DNA from: Eopsaltria australis | Lineage: Eukaryota; Chordata; Aves; Passeriformes; Petroicidae | Assembly: GCA_034509425.1 (NCBI GenBank) | Contig: JAVTVJ010000011.1 | Location: forward strand, 7,013,501-7,077,500 | DNA: 64,000 nt | Direction: 5' to 3' | In this document: one piece after another, positions 1 through 12,707 of the stretch | Numbering within the stretch: the stretch's first letter is position 1 | Layout: each line of letters opens with the position of its first letter | Translations under genes and position numbers: made by a program | Notes under the pieces: generated by a model | What the model was told of the DNA's origin: nothing | The model's database searches: none | What the model saw: the letters and a program-made list of their open reading frames with translations, nothing else

Positions 1-1974
1 TCAATGCATGTCCTTAAGGTGAACATCTCCTCCTCCCCCTGTCACATGGGAGACTATTACTTCTCCCTGGGAGAGCAAATGAAACCAGGAAGAGGGAAAC
101 TACTATTATGACTCCAGGGTAAGATCTCACCACATTTACTTTGCTAAGGAGGGTCACAGAGTGGGTTATCCTAAATACCAGCAAACTCTGGTTTAGCAAA
201 TTGCCCTAAATATATGCAAGATGAAGTCAGATAGTTTTTAGCCTTTTAAGCTGAGTTGGGAGAGTGAGTTTTTAAAACAGAATGATGAAATATGGTTGCT
301 GAGAACTGCAGAGGAATGGATTTGGCAAGCCAGGAAAGTATGGTCCTGTTCCTCTGTGACAGCAGCAAGGTCACAATCCACACTGAGACCAAAAGTCCTG
401 TGTTTATGAATGCACCACCTTTCAGCTAGGAACATATTCTTAAAAAAAAAAAAAGTGTCTACTTCTGGGTCTTGACTATTAATTACTTTGGAAAGCGAAG
501 GTATTCCAGATAAGAGCAAAGATGATTACAGCAGTGTTAGATTGCAGGGTTTAGGGCTGCATTTAGCTTCTCCCAACTGCCAGTACCCCCAAGGGACCAA
601 AAGAGCAGCAAGTCATTCCAATGTGGAGCAGCTTCCTTCATTACTTTCACATCCCCCAATCTCCAAGTGAGAAAGACTATCTGGTCATTTTTGTCTTCTT
701 GTCTCCCACACATGCTCACCTTCTGCAGGGAGCTGCCTACAATTGTTTACCATGATTCTGTCTCCTTTAAATACAACGTATGGTATATAGCAGACACAGC
801 TTGAGAAAAATCTGGGCCTTTCTTTCACAGTCATTTATACCTCAGTAACTACAGTATATTATGTCTATCTAAATAACTCTCCTGTTTCTATCACATATAA
901 TATTCTTCATTTGCCATTGTAAATTTTGTAGCATCATTGGCCATTATAACTCCTGCCAAGCTGCCTCCCTAAGGTAGCTATGTTTCAAGAGTGACACATT
1001 CCCCTGTACACACAATAGGTCACACTCTGAAGCTATTCACATTGTTCTGCAAGTGGATGACATTCCCACAATGTCTTTGAAAATGCCAGTGTGTCAGCTG
1101 AGTTAGCAAAAGGTTTCAACCAGTGCAACTGTGAAGAGAAAGAACAGAGAGGAAAGAAACTCTTCAGGTTATTTTCCTCACCAGCTGCTGGAAGTGATTG
1201 CTACACAGTAAGAAAGTAATTTCAACACTTCTGAAATTGTATTAGTGTAGATATTATGCCTTTTTTTTTTTTAAAAAAAGTAATGCAATTCCAAACATGT
1301 TTTGAACCAAATTACTTTTAAAACCGCCAAAAGAAATTTGGCAAGATCGTATCTCCTCTGCATTCCCCCTTGGCTGCTGCGATCACGAAAAAAGTTGTAA
1401 GCAACTGAAAAAGAAATTACTTGGAAGCTGGAATCTGCCTCAATGTTAGTACAGCTGAATGATATTTAAAATCCTTTCTAAACAGTATTCACTAATTCAT
1501 CTCTCAACTATTTTGAATGAATACTAATAAAATTAAGCTTTACAATTTTAGAGACTTTTAATAGTGGTAACACTGTATAATATCAACAAGCAATCAATTC
1601 TGAAAGACAATATTTAAAATTATATAGCCCCACTACGTAAAATAATAGCTAAGAACCTTGTTAAATCAGGATTGCAGAAAAGCCATCGGCCAATGTGAAA
1701 TGAGCAATGAAGATTGGAACTAAAGTCTACCACGTTCCATTTGCTTCACTGAAGTGAAGGACTTCAAGAGCTAATTGGAACCACCTAAACTATGAACAAG
1801 CACATGCACTTACTTTTAATCACACTAGAAAATTAAATGAATAATCCTGTGTTATACCCCCTTTAGACAGTACAATCAAAGGTAAATGTCAATGTTAATA
1901 TTTTCTGATTATTTTTCATTTTAGAGTCTTGAGTATCCTGCCTAATGTACTATTGTGCTGTTGTAAAGTCCTCA

Positions 1975-1989
1975 TAATAATAATAATAA
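1975..1989. repeat. (TAA)5 microsatellite
   Basis: Five uninterrupted trinucleotide units are visible directly. They lie just upstream of the target-site duplication of the solo LTR, in the AT-rich sequence into which it inserted. Confidence 0.85.
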
Positions 1990-2004
1990 ATACATATAAA
2001 GTAA

Positions 2005-2009
2005 GACCT
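2005..2009. repeat. 5-bp target-site duplication, left copy
   Basis: GACCT immediately precedes the LTR's first TG and is repeated exactly at 3072-3076 after the terminal CA. This fixes both element boundaries. Confidence 0.85.
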
Positions 2010-3071
2010 TGTTGTGGTTTGACACTGGCCCAATGCCAGGCACCCACAAAAGCCGCTCATTCACCCTCCCCTGTCACAGCTGGGCCGAGGAGAGAACAAA
2101 AAATTAACAAAGTGTTCATGAGTGAGGTAAGGACTGGGAGAAAATACTTCAAGGACAAAACAGGCTCAACTTAAAGCTGCAATGTGAATTTACTACTTAC
2201 AGAGTCAGAGGAGGACAATGAGAAGTAAAATAAGCCCTTAAAACATCTTTTTTTCCCTGCCAACCCCTCCCTCCTTCCCACCAACAGTGCAGGGACGCAG
2301 GCATGGGAGTTTTGGTCAGTTCATCATCTGAGGTTTACTTCTGCTGCTCTGGGAGAGGAGCCCTTCCTGTGTGAGACTGGGGTTCCTCCCACAGGAGACA
2401 GTTCTCCATGAACTGCTCCAATGCTGGTCCACTCTCACAAGCAGCAGTGCTCCCAAAACTGCTGCAATGTGAACTCCTCCCACAGGCAGACAGTCCTCCC
2501 CAAACTGCTGTGACGTGGCTCTCTTTCCATGGGGGCAGTCCTCCAAGGATGGCTGCTCCAGACTGGAAGCAGGACCCTCTCTCTCCACTGGACCACAGCC
2601 TCCTCCAGGCATTCACCTGCTCCGGTGTGGGCACCTCCCCTAGCGGCTGTGGGTGGATCTCTGCATCCCCTGTGAATCCCCATGGGCTGCAGGGGCACAG
2701 CTGCCTCACCATGGTTCTCACCACAGCCTGCAGAGGAATCTCGGCTGCGGCATCTGAAGCACCTCCTTCCCCTCCTTCTCCACTAACCTTGGTGTCGCCA
2801 TGTTGTTTCCCTCACATGTTCTCACCTCCTCCTCTTCTCTGACTAGAAGAAAAACTGTGTGTGCCCCACTTTGTTTTGATTTTCTTTTTAACTATGTTAT
2901 CACAGAGGTGTTACCAACATCTCTAATTGGCCCAGCCTTGGCCAGTAGCATGTCCACCTCTGAAGCCATCAGGGATTGGCGCCGCTGCACACAGTGGAAG
3001 CTTCCAGCAACTTCTCATAGAAGCCACCTCTGTGGCCCCCCTGCTACCATAAACCAGGCCAAACCAACACA
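2010..3071 (-). mobile_element. Solo LTR of an ERVL-like avian endogenous retrovirus
   Basis: The element begins TGTTGTGGTTTG and ends CCAAACCAACACA, an imperfect terminal inverted repeat with the canonical TG...CA ends. It is flanked by a perfect 5-bp target duplication GACCT at 2005-2009 and 3072-3076; 5-bp duplications are typical of ERVL elements. The minus strand matches, from memory, the U3 start and the body of a long avian ERVL LTR. A TATA-like stretch lies near 2880-2905 and a degraded polyadenylation region near 2185-2210, both reading on the minus strand. No internal gag or pol sequence or second LTR is nearby, so this is a solo LTR left by recombination. Open frames of 80-144 codons inside it, including 2408-2842 on the plus strand, come from GC-rich LTR sequence and are not genes. 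The boundaries are firm; the exact family name is not. Confidence 0.88.
2373..2558 (-). repeat. Internal tandem repeat of the solo LTR, four units of 46-48 bp
   Basis: Read on the minus strand, four consecutive units each begin GAGCAG or CAGCAG, then carry a GGAG.ACTG core and a later TGTGGGAGGA-like segment. Three units are 46 bp and the outermost is 48 bp. The copies have diverged by point changes while keeping length. Related avian ERVL LTRs, as I recall them, hold arrays of this kind in U3/R, so this is part of the element and not a separate locus. Confidence 0.75.
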
Positions 3072-3076
3072 GACCT
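3072..3076. repeat. 5-bp target-site duplication, right copy
   Basis: GACCT immediately follows the terminal CA of the LTR and is identical to the left copy, so neither copy has mutated since insertion. Confidence 0.85.
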
Positions 3077-6000
3077 GAATGAGAAAGAAATTATTGGAGT
3101 AGTAGTTCTTTAAGAAACTTATTTTCACATGCGTTATCACTGTCCCATGTAAAAGATCTACGGGCATGAGTTAGGGACAGTTGCTTTACTTCAAAGAGGG
3201 AAAAGTGCTCAATATGGATGAAAGAAAAAGCAGGCAAATCAATGAAGGGATTCATTCTGCAAGATTTGTTCATAGTTCTCATCTGTTCCTTTCCATCTTT
3301 TGAAACATACACTTATGTCACAACCACAAGAGTTTAAATCTCTCTGCCAAAGAATTTTATACTGATGTCTGCTCTAATACATACACTTTCTTTCTTGTAA
3401 GAAATGAGGTTGACCTCTGAGCAAACCATACCTAGAAGTCTATTTTTCTTTTTTTTCAGCAGGATATGATTTGTGGATATGATTCTTGTTAAGGCAATTA
3501 CAAGCATCAGATTGTCAGCTACAAAAGCTTGAAGTTTGGAACAGAAATGCTCCTCTCAGTTGACTGTTAGTAGAGATCACAACAAGCAGGACTTTACACC
3601 AGAAAGTCTAAGTAAAATTCTACATGCACTTAAATAGCATTTTTAAAAAGGTATGTGAATCTCTAAGGTCTAACATCTTAGTAAAAGTCACTGGAATCCC
3701 ACTATTGCTCAGCTACAGAGGAATGAGCAACTACAAACTCTTTCAGAATGCACGACATCAATAATGTAACAATATGCTTAGGAAATAACTCTGAAATTCA
3801 AATAGTTTCAAGAGCTCTACTGAGGCAACATTGAACTGGTGCATGCTGTGGAGAAGTAACAAAGACTTTCTTCCACTGATAGGCAGAAACAGAACACCTG
3901 CCTCTGGCTCTGCTGCTTACAAAATACATACTCTGTTCAGAAGAGGATGAAAATACAATTCAGGGAGACTGGTATAGCACAGACAGCAATCACTGCTACT
4001 TAGCTTCTGCATTTACTGATTTAGAGGATAAAGCTGGTGAAATGTATGAATGCAGATCCTACCAACATCTAAAACTAGTGTAAGAAGTATTTTCATACTA
4101 TCATGTTCAAACAACACCAAAACTCTGTGGAATACACTAAAACCCATAGAAACATAAAAATGTGAAGGAACTCATGGAACAATATATGTCACTGAAAGAG
4201 GGCAAAAGATTCAGTTCTGGGACTGCAGGGGCTCAGATCTACCAGGTAAATATTACTGTCCATAACTCAATTTCAGGTGAAACTGCAGTTAACAAAGAAA
4301 CCAGGTCATCAGAGAGTGTCATTTTTTAGTCTCATACATTTTTTTAAATATTTCATGCCAAGTTTTGAAATCTCTTTTATTTTGTGTTCTTGCTTGAAAC
4401 AAGACCAATTTGATATTTAAAACATATAGAAAACAAAGAGTATTTCTCAGTCTATGGAAGAATACTTTACTACTTAAAGGTATGAACATTTTCATACGTA
4501 TTTTAGATTTCAATCTAAATCTCAAGCTTATTCCATTCTCTAGACCAATATTAAAGGATAAAATAGCTTCAGAGAGATCCAAAGAAAATTCTTGACCAGT
4601 GCTGCTAGTATTGGCAAAATCATCTTAAAACAATTGCATGTGTGCTTCCAGAAAAGCCAGTTTCACATTTTCATACTGGTTTTCATCTTCAGAATGTGCT
4701 TTTTAAAATGTTGAGACCCAAACTCGGCTCCTCAGGGGCACTCAATGAAGCAACAGGCTACTGAACAGGCCATCAGAAAGAAATCCAATTCTCAAATTAT
4801 TGTGTCATATGTTTTGCAATATGAGATCTTTATCGATAGGAACATCAAGTATCTATATTTAAATATTTAAATAGAGGCAACAATTATTTTCAAACATACT
4901 GCGTAAATCCAAGAAACATGCATAGATTGTATTATTTATTATGTCATAAAATCAACAGTTGACAAAAAAGTGAGGCAAGTGCCAGGAATGTAATAAAGAC
5001 AGAGTTAATTCTATAAAAACAGAAGAAAAAAAGCCCAATTGAAAGGTAGTATCAAGTAATAAGAAGTAGACTTTCTAAAAAATATTTCTGAAACACACAG
5101 ATTTTTTATTTGCTACCCTGAAAATCCACTTGACAGCTTTAATGTGAAGGCTTATCAGTCTGCTTGGAAAATATATGTATTTTCCTCTGTTTCTCAAAGT
5201 CCTGCCTCAGGATACGTGGCAGAGCTAACAGCCATGTAAGTGTGAATATGCATGGCTGTGTTGCTGGGAGGCTGAACATTCAAAGGGCAGATTTTTCTAA
5301 ACAGTTCAGGTTTCATCTGCTTTTGGCTGACATACACTTAAAAAGGTTTGTGTGAAGAAAGGTAAAATCACTTTCTTAAGGCAAACATTCCAGCAAATAA
5401 AGTTATTATTTAGCTATGCTCTTTAAGCTACCAGTGTGTAGTATAGTTCAGGGAACTGAAAAAAGGCTGCCCTGGGAGCAGGATGCTCTGCTTCACCCTT
5501 TCTAATAGCACTAGGTCTGATGCAGAACTCCAAGATACCTTTCTCCGTATTCTAAATTGTCCACTTTGCCTTGGTGGTTCTCAGCCAAAGAGCCAAGCTG
5601 GCCTTTGGAGAGTCCATAATTTCCAACCCTTTAACAGTTTAGCTTTAATAGAAGAATTCTTGTTACAGCCATTTCAGTCTAAATTTCACCAGCACATTTT
5701 CCTCTACTCATTACTTTCTGCATGCATTTACAGAAGTGAGACAAAATGCAGATACTATGTTAAACTATTTTTATTTTTGTATTGTAACTGAGTTTGCCAG
5801 TTGCAGGGTCAAAGCTTTCTAGTTTAAATCCCCCAATACCTTTGAAATCCTTTGCATGTACATGTAGAATATTTACTTTCTAATTCTCCTGACTACGGAG
5901 TTCCCTTCTGCTCATACCCACAGCTAAGCAGAGCTCTGTGAATTGTGTGTGTTCACATGCATGTAGCCTTGTTATACAAGCAGACATGCATTCATTACGG

Positions 6001-6084
6001 AAAAGATAAGAGCTTCCTGTAGGACACAACAGAAGTTGAAAGCTACAGTTCTACAAACCATTCAACTAAAAACCAGGTGTAATA
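3077..6084. other. Non-coding AT-rich sequence
   Basis: No repeat family, exon pair or RNA gene was recognised. Reading frames here are short and lack splice-site support. Best taken as intron or intergenic DNA. Confidence 0.6.
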
Positions 6085-6640
6085 GTGCCTCCTGATATTC
6101 AGATGGAGCCTCGTGTGCTTCTGTTTGTGTCCATTAGCTCAGATCTTGTTGCTGAGTGTCACAGAAAAGAGCCTGTCTCTATGTCCCTTCTACCCTGCAC
6201 TCAGATACTCAAACTTCAAAAAATTGCCCAGAGCCTTCTCTTTTCCAGGTTGAATAGTCCCACCTCTCTCAGTATTTCCTCACCATCTTAGCAGCCCTTT
6301 GTGGCCACTCTCCAGTACACCCATGTCTTTCTTGTAATGGGGATCCCAGCACAGGACACAGCACTCTGGGTATGGATTTCAGGGTAAGGATTACTGACTC
6401 TGATCTGCTGGCAACACTGCTCCTAATGCATCCCAGGATTACTATCAGCTTTCTTTGCTGCAAGGGAGCATTGGTGGCTCATGTTCAATTTGATGCCTGC
6501 CAGGACCCCCAGGTCCTCTTTCCAGCCCCCAGCATATCACCAGCTTCTCCACCTTCCCTGGGGCCAAGGTGCAGCTAACTGGCACAGTTCCCTGCATCCT
6601 CCTTAACCTTCTTGAAAACTCCCCCCTGTCCTCAGCCACA
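6085..6640 (-). mobile_element. CR1 LINE fragment (antisense), 3' half of ORF2 to 3' region
   Basis: The plus strand reads as the complement of avian CR1. In order it has a block like the stretch giving 'AGGTTGAA(C/T)AGTCCCA', a segment around CCATGTCTTTCTTGTAATGG, the GGATCCCAGCACAGGACACAG block, and ACCCCCAGGTCCTCTTTCCAG near 6505-6525. Order and spacing agree with the family, which rules out chance similarity. It lacks the 5' part, as is usual for CR1, and the reverse-transcriptase frame is broken by many small changes, so it is an old, dead copy. The outer limits are approximate. Open frames here (6085-6291, 6372-6578, 6445-6648) belong to the repeat. Confidence 0.85.
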
Positions 6641-8887
6641 TCTCCCAATTGCCATGAAAGTCTGGAAGGTTAGTGAGAATGGAAAAGTAAAAGAAATTCG
6701 TAATGAAAACCACTTTAAACATCAGTAACAGAAAATATGGCATCAATTGATTATGGTGTCAGTGGTATACATGCCGATTTTCAAGTACAACAGGATAAAT
6801 TAAGAGCGAACTAAAATTTTCACTTGCTTTCCATGGATTTTAGAAATTACCATTCTCTCTTCCATGGTCTCTCTTCACGTACTAAATATTTTCTTCTTGC
6901 AACCAATCCCTAAAAAAAAGCATTTTACCAACAGAAGATGTTGGTAACTCAGTCCTTCCTTTCTGATTCTCTGGCAAAAGCATCTCAAGCTTTAAGTGTA
7001 TTTCTTAAATTTGCTTTTCCCTATTACATTGCATAAAACCAGAAAGCAAGTCTACATCACTGTTTCTATGTCTTTAGAAAGTCATATAATTTTCACTGGA
7101 AAAGTTAAAAAAATCCACCATTTATATGTGTTGAAATGTTTGTATCTTAGAAAAAGTATACTGAATATAGGTTTTTCAGTTCCTTAATGACAATTTGTTC
7201 TGCCTTGTCTTACGATATCCGTCACCAATTCCTTATGACACCAGGCAAGGAATGTAGCAAGGATCAGCTATGGAAGGAAGAAGTAAATAACAGAAATTTG
7301 ACAAAACAGAGATGGAAATTATGTAAATCTCCTTAAAAGGAAAAAAAAAGGAAAGTAATTTAAAAATAATTCAGAGAAAATCAGAAATCTTCAAAGCTTT
7401 TAATAGGCATGACAGTGATCCTCCACGATTTGGAAAAAAAAAAATCTGTTGGAGGAAACCTGTGATCAGTGCAAACAGTCACTGTCTTGCTGGAAAAAGG
7501 AGATTTGCAAGATAGAATTCCTAAAAACATCACAAACACTGACAAAATGAGAGTACTGGCATAGACTACCACATCCAGAGAAAGATTTTTAGCACATTAT
7601 GAACATGATCTTTCAGAAGAATCACTAAATTCAAGGAGAGAGTTTGCATGCTTCCAGACAAAATTAACTTGTACTGAAAAGGCCTCTTTGCACATAAATG
7701 GCATCAACTGGAACAGCGTCTAGCAAATGGTTTAGGATGAGACAAAATAAACATGGATGCCAGTTTTACTACTTCCTTGTGGAAAGAGAGAAATGATGCA
7801 AGTGCTGTGAATTCTCCTTCTGGAGTAGAGGGGCAGGGACAACTTCACTGCATTGCCTTCTGTACCCAATTTTTCTTATTTCAAAATAATTGAAAAACCC
7901 ATATAAACAAGCTTGTTCTTTACCTCCCTTGATTATGTGTGGACATACAGTGAACAAAATCAGGAAAAATAAGATTATAATTGCACAGGGGTGGCTTAAA
8001 ATTAAAACAATGAAGTAACATTGTCTGTGTATGAACAAGACTGGATAGGCCTGTGTAGATGGAAAAGGGCTGATTCCTAATAAACAAAGTTTTCCGTAAG
8101 GTGGAGGTATGTAAGTTGCACACAGCTTCACAATATGTGTAACATGTAAGGACAGAGACTGTGTAGTCATTTCTGGCTCAACTGCCACCAAAAGCCACAG
8201 GTCAAAGCGCAACCAAACTGGTTTCAGCACCACTTTTGGAAGGGGAAGAACCAGGGAGGAACAGCTTGCACCCCTTGCCGTCTTTCTTCTGTACATTCAG
8301 TGTCTGCCCTGCAGTTGGCTGGCACACAAGAAACGCCTCAGCCGGCAGGACCACATTGCCTTTCTGCAGCAAGGAAGGAAACATCTGGTAAGCAGAATCT
8401 GTAAGAAGTCAGGGGTAGAAAATGGAATACAGAGGTCTTCCTTATACGAGATCTGCCTGTTTGAAATATGAGCGGAAGAAGGAATACACCTTGTCTACAC
8501 AACCCACAACTTTGAGCTGTCATCATTTATCATGGAATTTAAGCCACAGAGGAAAGAACTTTATCTTGATACATGGGGTAAGAATTAAACTTATAGATAT
8601 GTGCAGAGAGGTATTAAAAAATTCTCCAACATAGCAGTCATGGGTCTCTGAATCATAAAGTAAGTTAACAACACAAGTATGAAAAGTGAGCTTTTTTAGG
8701 CTATATATTTATTAGAAGCAATATTAATGTATGAATCCACCTTGAAAGAAAATAAGTGTCCTTGAGATGTTAGATTCTATCAGCCAAATTGAATGTCTGC
8801 ATCAATGGCTCTCCCTAAAAGTCATAATTAGGTCATTAAAATATATTTAGAAAAATAGCCTGTAAAATAAAGTTAAAAAATACTCAC
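6641..8887. other. Non-coding sequence, no gene recognised
   Basis: A 175-codon open frame on the minus strand (7769-8296) is the longest here, but it lacks domains, splice support and coding-like composition. Nothing else was recognised. Confidence 0.55.
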
Positions 8888-8921
8888 CTTCATTTTATTT
8901 CATAGGTCACTGTTATACCAT
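8888..8921 (-). CDS. Candidate 34-nt exon, unidentified gene (low confidence)
   Basis: On the minus strand a pyrimidine-rich acceptor (TTTTTAATTATCTTATTAG) is followed after 34 nt by a strong donor (GAAG then GTGAGTATTT). If joined to the 12.7-kb exon through that exon's GTTGGT donor (phase 2), the frame reads WYNSDL then TGA, which would end the protein 11 nt before the donor. Read from its own ATG the frame closes after two codons. Good splice sites with so little coding space can arise by chance, so this is a candidate only; it could equally be an untranslated or alternative exon. Confidence 0.25.
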
Positions 8922-11470
8922 CTAATAAGATAATTAAAAACATGCAAGCAGCTGGTACTGAGGCTAAACAGATTAATGTAATAGTCTGTAGTCATATGTG
9001 CTGGCAAGGGGTTCACCTCTTTGGCGAGGAGAAGGTCAGCTGCCCTTGGGAAGGGAGGAAAGACAATATTTCTACTTTCCAGTGGCACTGCATTGCAGAT
9101 ACTGAAACTAAAGACCCACTTCTATTTTCCTTTTCCTTTTGGTGAAGTCCAGCCCATTTGGACATCCTAAAAAGGCTTTAACCATAGCAGTAAAATAATA
9201 TAGTAGAACAGAGCTCTAATATTTTCCTTACATTTCTTACATTTTAAAGCTGAAAGTTACTGTATGTCTAAATCCTTGCTCAAGTGTTTCTAATAGTGAA
9301 CTTCTAATTTTGAAGATATTGTTCTAGGAAATAATTTTCATAATTTCTTATTAGTAAACCTTCTTCCCAAGTACACAAGGAATACTTCCATCAGAGCCTA
9401 AAGACAAACTAGAAAATTCCCTGTGACCTGACAGGACACATTCACAAACTGAAAGAATATTTAGAAAAATATGCCAGTCACATGTGCTTTTCACTTGCAT
9501 TACTTACAAACTTTATGACCTAAAGGGAAATGCTCACTATCTGAGCACATGCAGCATTAAATCTATGCTGTGATCAACATGAGCAAGAGTCACAACCTCT
9601 AAGGTGACACCTTCATATTAAAAATAAAACCATACAAATATTTCTGGAGTATCATAAATATATCAAAGGATAATGGTGTGTCATCCTTTATTAACACACA
9701 CATTTGTACTGGATAGTTCCAAATTGTCCTTTAAAACAGAAAATGTGGGAATCAAGCAACCTCTCCTGAGGTTTATTTTTTATTGTGGTAAAAGCAAGGT
9801 TTTTAAAAGCACTTTAATAAAAAAACTTATTAATATTCAAATATTTTGGAGTCATCTCTTCTAATTAAATTGTAAAGGCTTATAACTGATAAAATATAAA
9901 GCAACTTTTATTTCAGCAAAAATTTTCAATACAACTTTTCATGCACTAACCTTCTGCATGCATGACATCTACCACGATCCAGAGATGCCTTTGCCTCTTT
10001 TAGGGCAAAAATGCATTAGGCTTGTCTTTTAAAAATATGATAGACTGAAATGCATTGAGTACACAAGACTATCATTAGTTTTAACAAATTATTAACTTAC
10101 CAAAACAATATTCCTTCACAGTATCCTAAAATAAGTCAAAATCTCTAATGAGTCCTTAAAGAAATAACAAGCATTTGCCATCATTACTTTTCAAGGCAGT
10201 TTAGGGTTCACTCTTCATCTTTCATCATAAGGTGTTAGATGCTCATTTTTACTTAACATGCGGTCCAGAACTATAACTATCAAAACAATATCCAACCCAA
10301 CCACCAAATTTACAGCCAGTCGCATTATATGATAGGAATTACTTGCCACTGAGCAACAAATATACATTTCACACCTCAAACACTACTACTAAATAACAGC
10401 GACACCTTGCCAACTATGAATAGTCAGAGGTCACTATTATATATAAATGTATACATATACACCTCCCCTACACACATACACACATATGTATCTTTTCTAC
10501 TATCTTGCCTTTAATAATATCAATAATACTTGGGCAATGAGATATGGGATCCCTCTCAAAAGATTAATTAACTTGAGTTTTGTAAGTCAGGCTGTCATCC
10601 TCTCTGACAGAATACCAGTATTATTCAGTGGAACTTGTGGCCAATGTCGTATTTATTAAATGTACTTTGGACTAAGGAATATGGAGATACAAAGACCAGC
10701 TTTAACCTCCACTTAATCTGTGGATCATTAATGAGTCTCTAAGGTTTAGGCTGATTTAGGTAAACAGGTAACATGCTCTGTCCTCCCACTTATTTCTAGC
10801 TGTCCCTGTGAGCTACATTCCCTGCATTGGCACTGGTACCATGGGAAGCTCTGGCAGGAGGAAGCTGTGAATGAAGTCATCAGAAAGCTCTCCCTATGAA
10901 GAATGAACAGGTTGGGCTGGGTTAGCTCCCTGGACCAGCTCCCTGGGAGATGAGTGCTACTGCCTGAGTGGAGCAGGGGTGAGAAAAAGGCTCAGACCTC
11001 AGCTCCACAGCTCATGCTCTCGCGGAATCAGAGCTCAGCTAAAGCTGGCTGCTTCTTCTTCAAGTGTTGCCACTTGGCAGGTACAACAGCTGGTGCCCTT
11101 GAGTTGGTGATTTTCAGGAATAAGTGTCTTGGCTTTAATGGCACAGAACTCTCAACTTTCTTTTGCTGATTTGGTTAAATTCTATCTTGCCTATTTTTGA
11201 GAGATTGCTTTGTGGTCTGTGTATCCACATATGCTTCTCACCTAAAAAACATGAGTGGCATTTTTCAGCCCTTCTTTTAGCTTAGACAGTATGTTGCATG
11301 CAGGAAACACAAATATGACAAGAAACAGAGTCATGCAGAACAGTAAAATGGATCTTCTAATACATTTTATCCAAGTGAATGTGCTAACTACCCTACAAGA
11401 GTTATATATTATCACAAAGTAGGTTTCATTAAAGTCAACTTACTAGGATACAGAAAATTGTAAGGATACC
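8922..11470. other. Non-coding sequence with a TA/CA-rich tract near 10.45 kb
   Basis: No gene recognised. A weak 25-nt exon-like segment (10101-10125, minus strand) has a GTAAGT donor but a poor acceptor tract. The stretch 10750-11160 is somewhat GC-richer, with no identifiable content. Confidence 0.5.
10436..10490. repeat. Degenerate TA/CA-rich microsatellite
   Basis: Alternating TA and CA dinucleotides are broken by a short CTCCCCTA interruption, which indicates an old, decaying simple repeat. Confidence 0.7.
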
Positions 11471-11474
11471 TAAA

Positions 11475-11901
11475 TCAACCCTCCCCAGTCCCACTGTGTC
11501 CCTGCAGGCACACCCTTTTTTCCAACCTTGCTTTTAGTCCAGAAGCTTCCTCTGGGTGTTTGAATCGCAGCAAACTCTTTGCTGTTCCCTCTAGGTCCTT
11601 ACAAAAAATCTTTCTTTTCAACATCCTCAAGACCAGGCTGGTTGCTCCTTGCTCTCCTTGGCAATCTCTCTGTCTCCAGTCTGCAACAGGTTCTCCAGCA
11701 TTGTGCCACCCCACGCCCGAGGCTCCCTGTGACCAGCACAGCTCCCTGCTTGCACCACAGTGCAACATTCCCCACCCACCTGGATGCAACCAGGACAAGG
11801 CGAGCAGGCAGGTTCCTCCTGCCTGCCTGCACCTCTTTGAAGTACAGATTCCAGCACAGTACAAACCAAAACTGAAAAAAATGCCAACCAACACAGTCCA
11901 C
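11475..11901. other. GC-richer island open in several frames, function unknown
   Basis: In an otherwise AT-rich region this 0.4-kb block has low stop-codon density on both strands. Frames of 98 to 139 codons overlap on plus (11560-11919, 11579-11875) and minus (11475-11894, 11599-11901). None shows a recognisable domain, and openness in many frames at once is what higher GC content produces. It might be an old repeat, a lncRNA exon or a relic of coding sequence. No splice sites were found that would frame it as an exon. Confidence 0.35.
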
Positions 11902-12424
11902 GAAATGATTCCAAAATAGTCATGTGGTAAGCTTGTTTTGTTTTACCATATTTAAACATGAAAATCAGATGCAGGCCTTCTGGTTAGCACAAATCATAAT
12001 ACTAATTTACTAGTCATAAGGACAAAGATTTTTTTGTAGCAGAGGCAGTATTTTGCAGGGTGAAAGATCAAAGTAGAAACCTGCTGATTAGCTTCCTGTG
12101 CTTTCAAGCACAAGACAATCCTCTGTAAATACTGGTATGTACCCAAGCAAGATTCAAGCTCAATGACATTGCTGAATAAAGTTTCTTCAACTGGTGTTTA
12201 CTGCCAACAAAATTGAAATATCATTTTCCTGTGAAATAATCTCAAATTTGACTAATCCTAATCCTGGCTTTGGTTTTTGACATGCAATAATGAGGAAATA
12301 GAGTTTCATGTGGTCCATAGATCCAGTTACTTTGGAGAAGATCAAAAAGGTGATCAATGGTGAGTTGAATATTTAAACATTGAGCTTAGTTGCTGTGAGT
12401 TTACTTTATTGAAGACTTTGGAGG

Positions 12425-12435
12425 AAAAAAAAAAA
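12425..12435. repeat. Poly-A run (A11)
   Basis: Simple homopolymer seen directly; no attached repeat body recognised. Confidence 0.8.
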
Positions 12436-12707
12436 CCAAAAACACCCTTAAAATGTTTAGGCTTTCAAATATCTTGTACTTCCATTAATTAAGCATTTTA
12501 AACAACTTTCTAAAAAAACTAATAATCCAGAAAACAAATTTTCAGACCATTCCTTAATTAAATACTTCATGTTCTTTAGTTCAGTTTCAGTTTAGATTGC
12601 AAAATCCTCCTGAAGTATAGGAACCGTTCTTTTGCTTTAAATAGATTATGCTTCTTATTATAATCAATGTTCTAAAAATTAGAAAATAAATATTAAAAAT
12701 TACCAAC

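Larger units (their letters stand above)
1..2009. other. Non-coding AT-rich sequence
   Basis: No exon or recognisable repeat family was seen. Short homopolymers occur (A runs near 441-453, a T-to-A run near 1261-1280). A short (TAA)n tract lies at 1975-1989, 20 bp before the LTR insertion. A donor-like site on the minus strand near 713-719 has no convincing acceptor upstream. Best read as intron or intergenic DNA. Confidence 0.6.

Noticed and set aside
2408..2842. 144-codon plus-strand open frame
   Set aside because: Lies wholly inside the solo LTR, whose GC-rich tandem units keep frames open; no domain.
7769..8296. 175-codon minus-strand open frame
   Set aside because: No domain, no splice support; hydrophobic stretches come from T-rich sequence. 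Frames of this length are expected by chance somewhere in 64 kb.
10101..10125. 25-nt exon-like segment on the minus strand with GTAAGT donor
   Set aside because: The acceptor tract is poor and the length breaks frame; likely chance.
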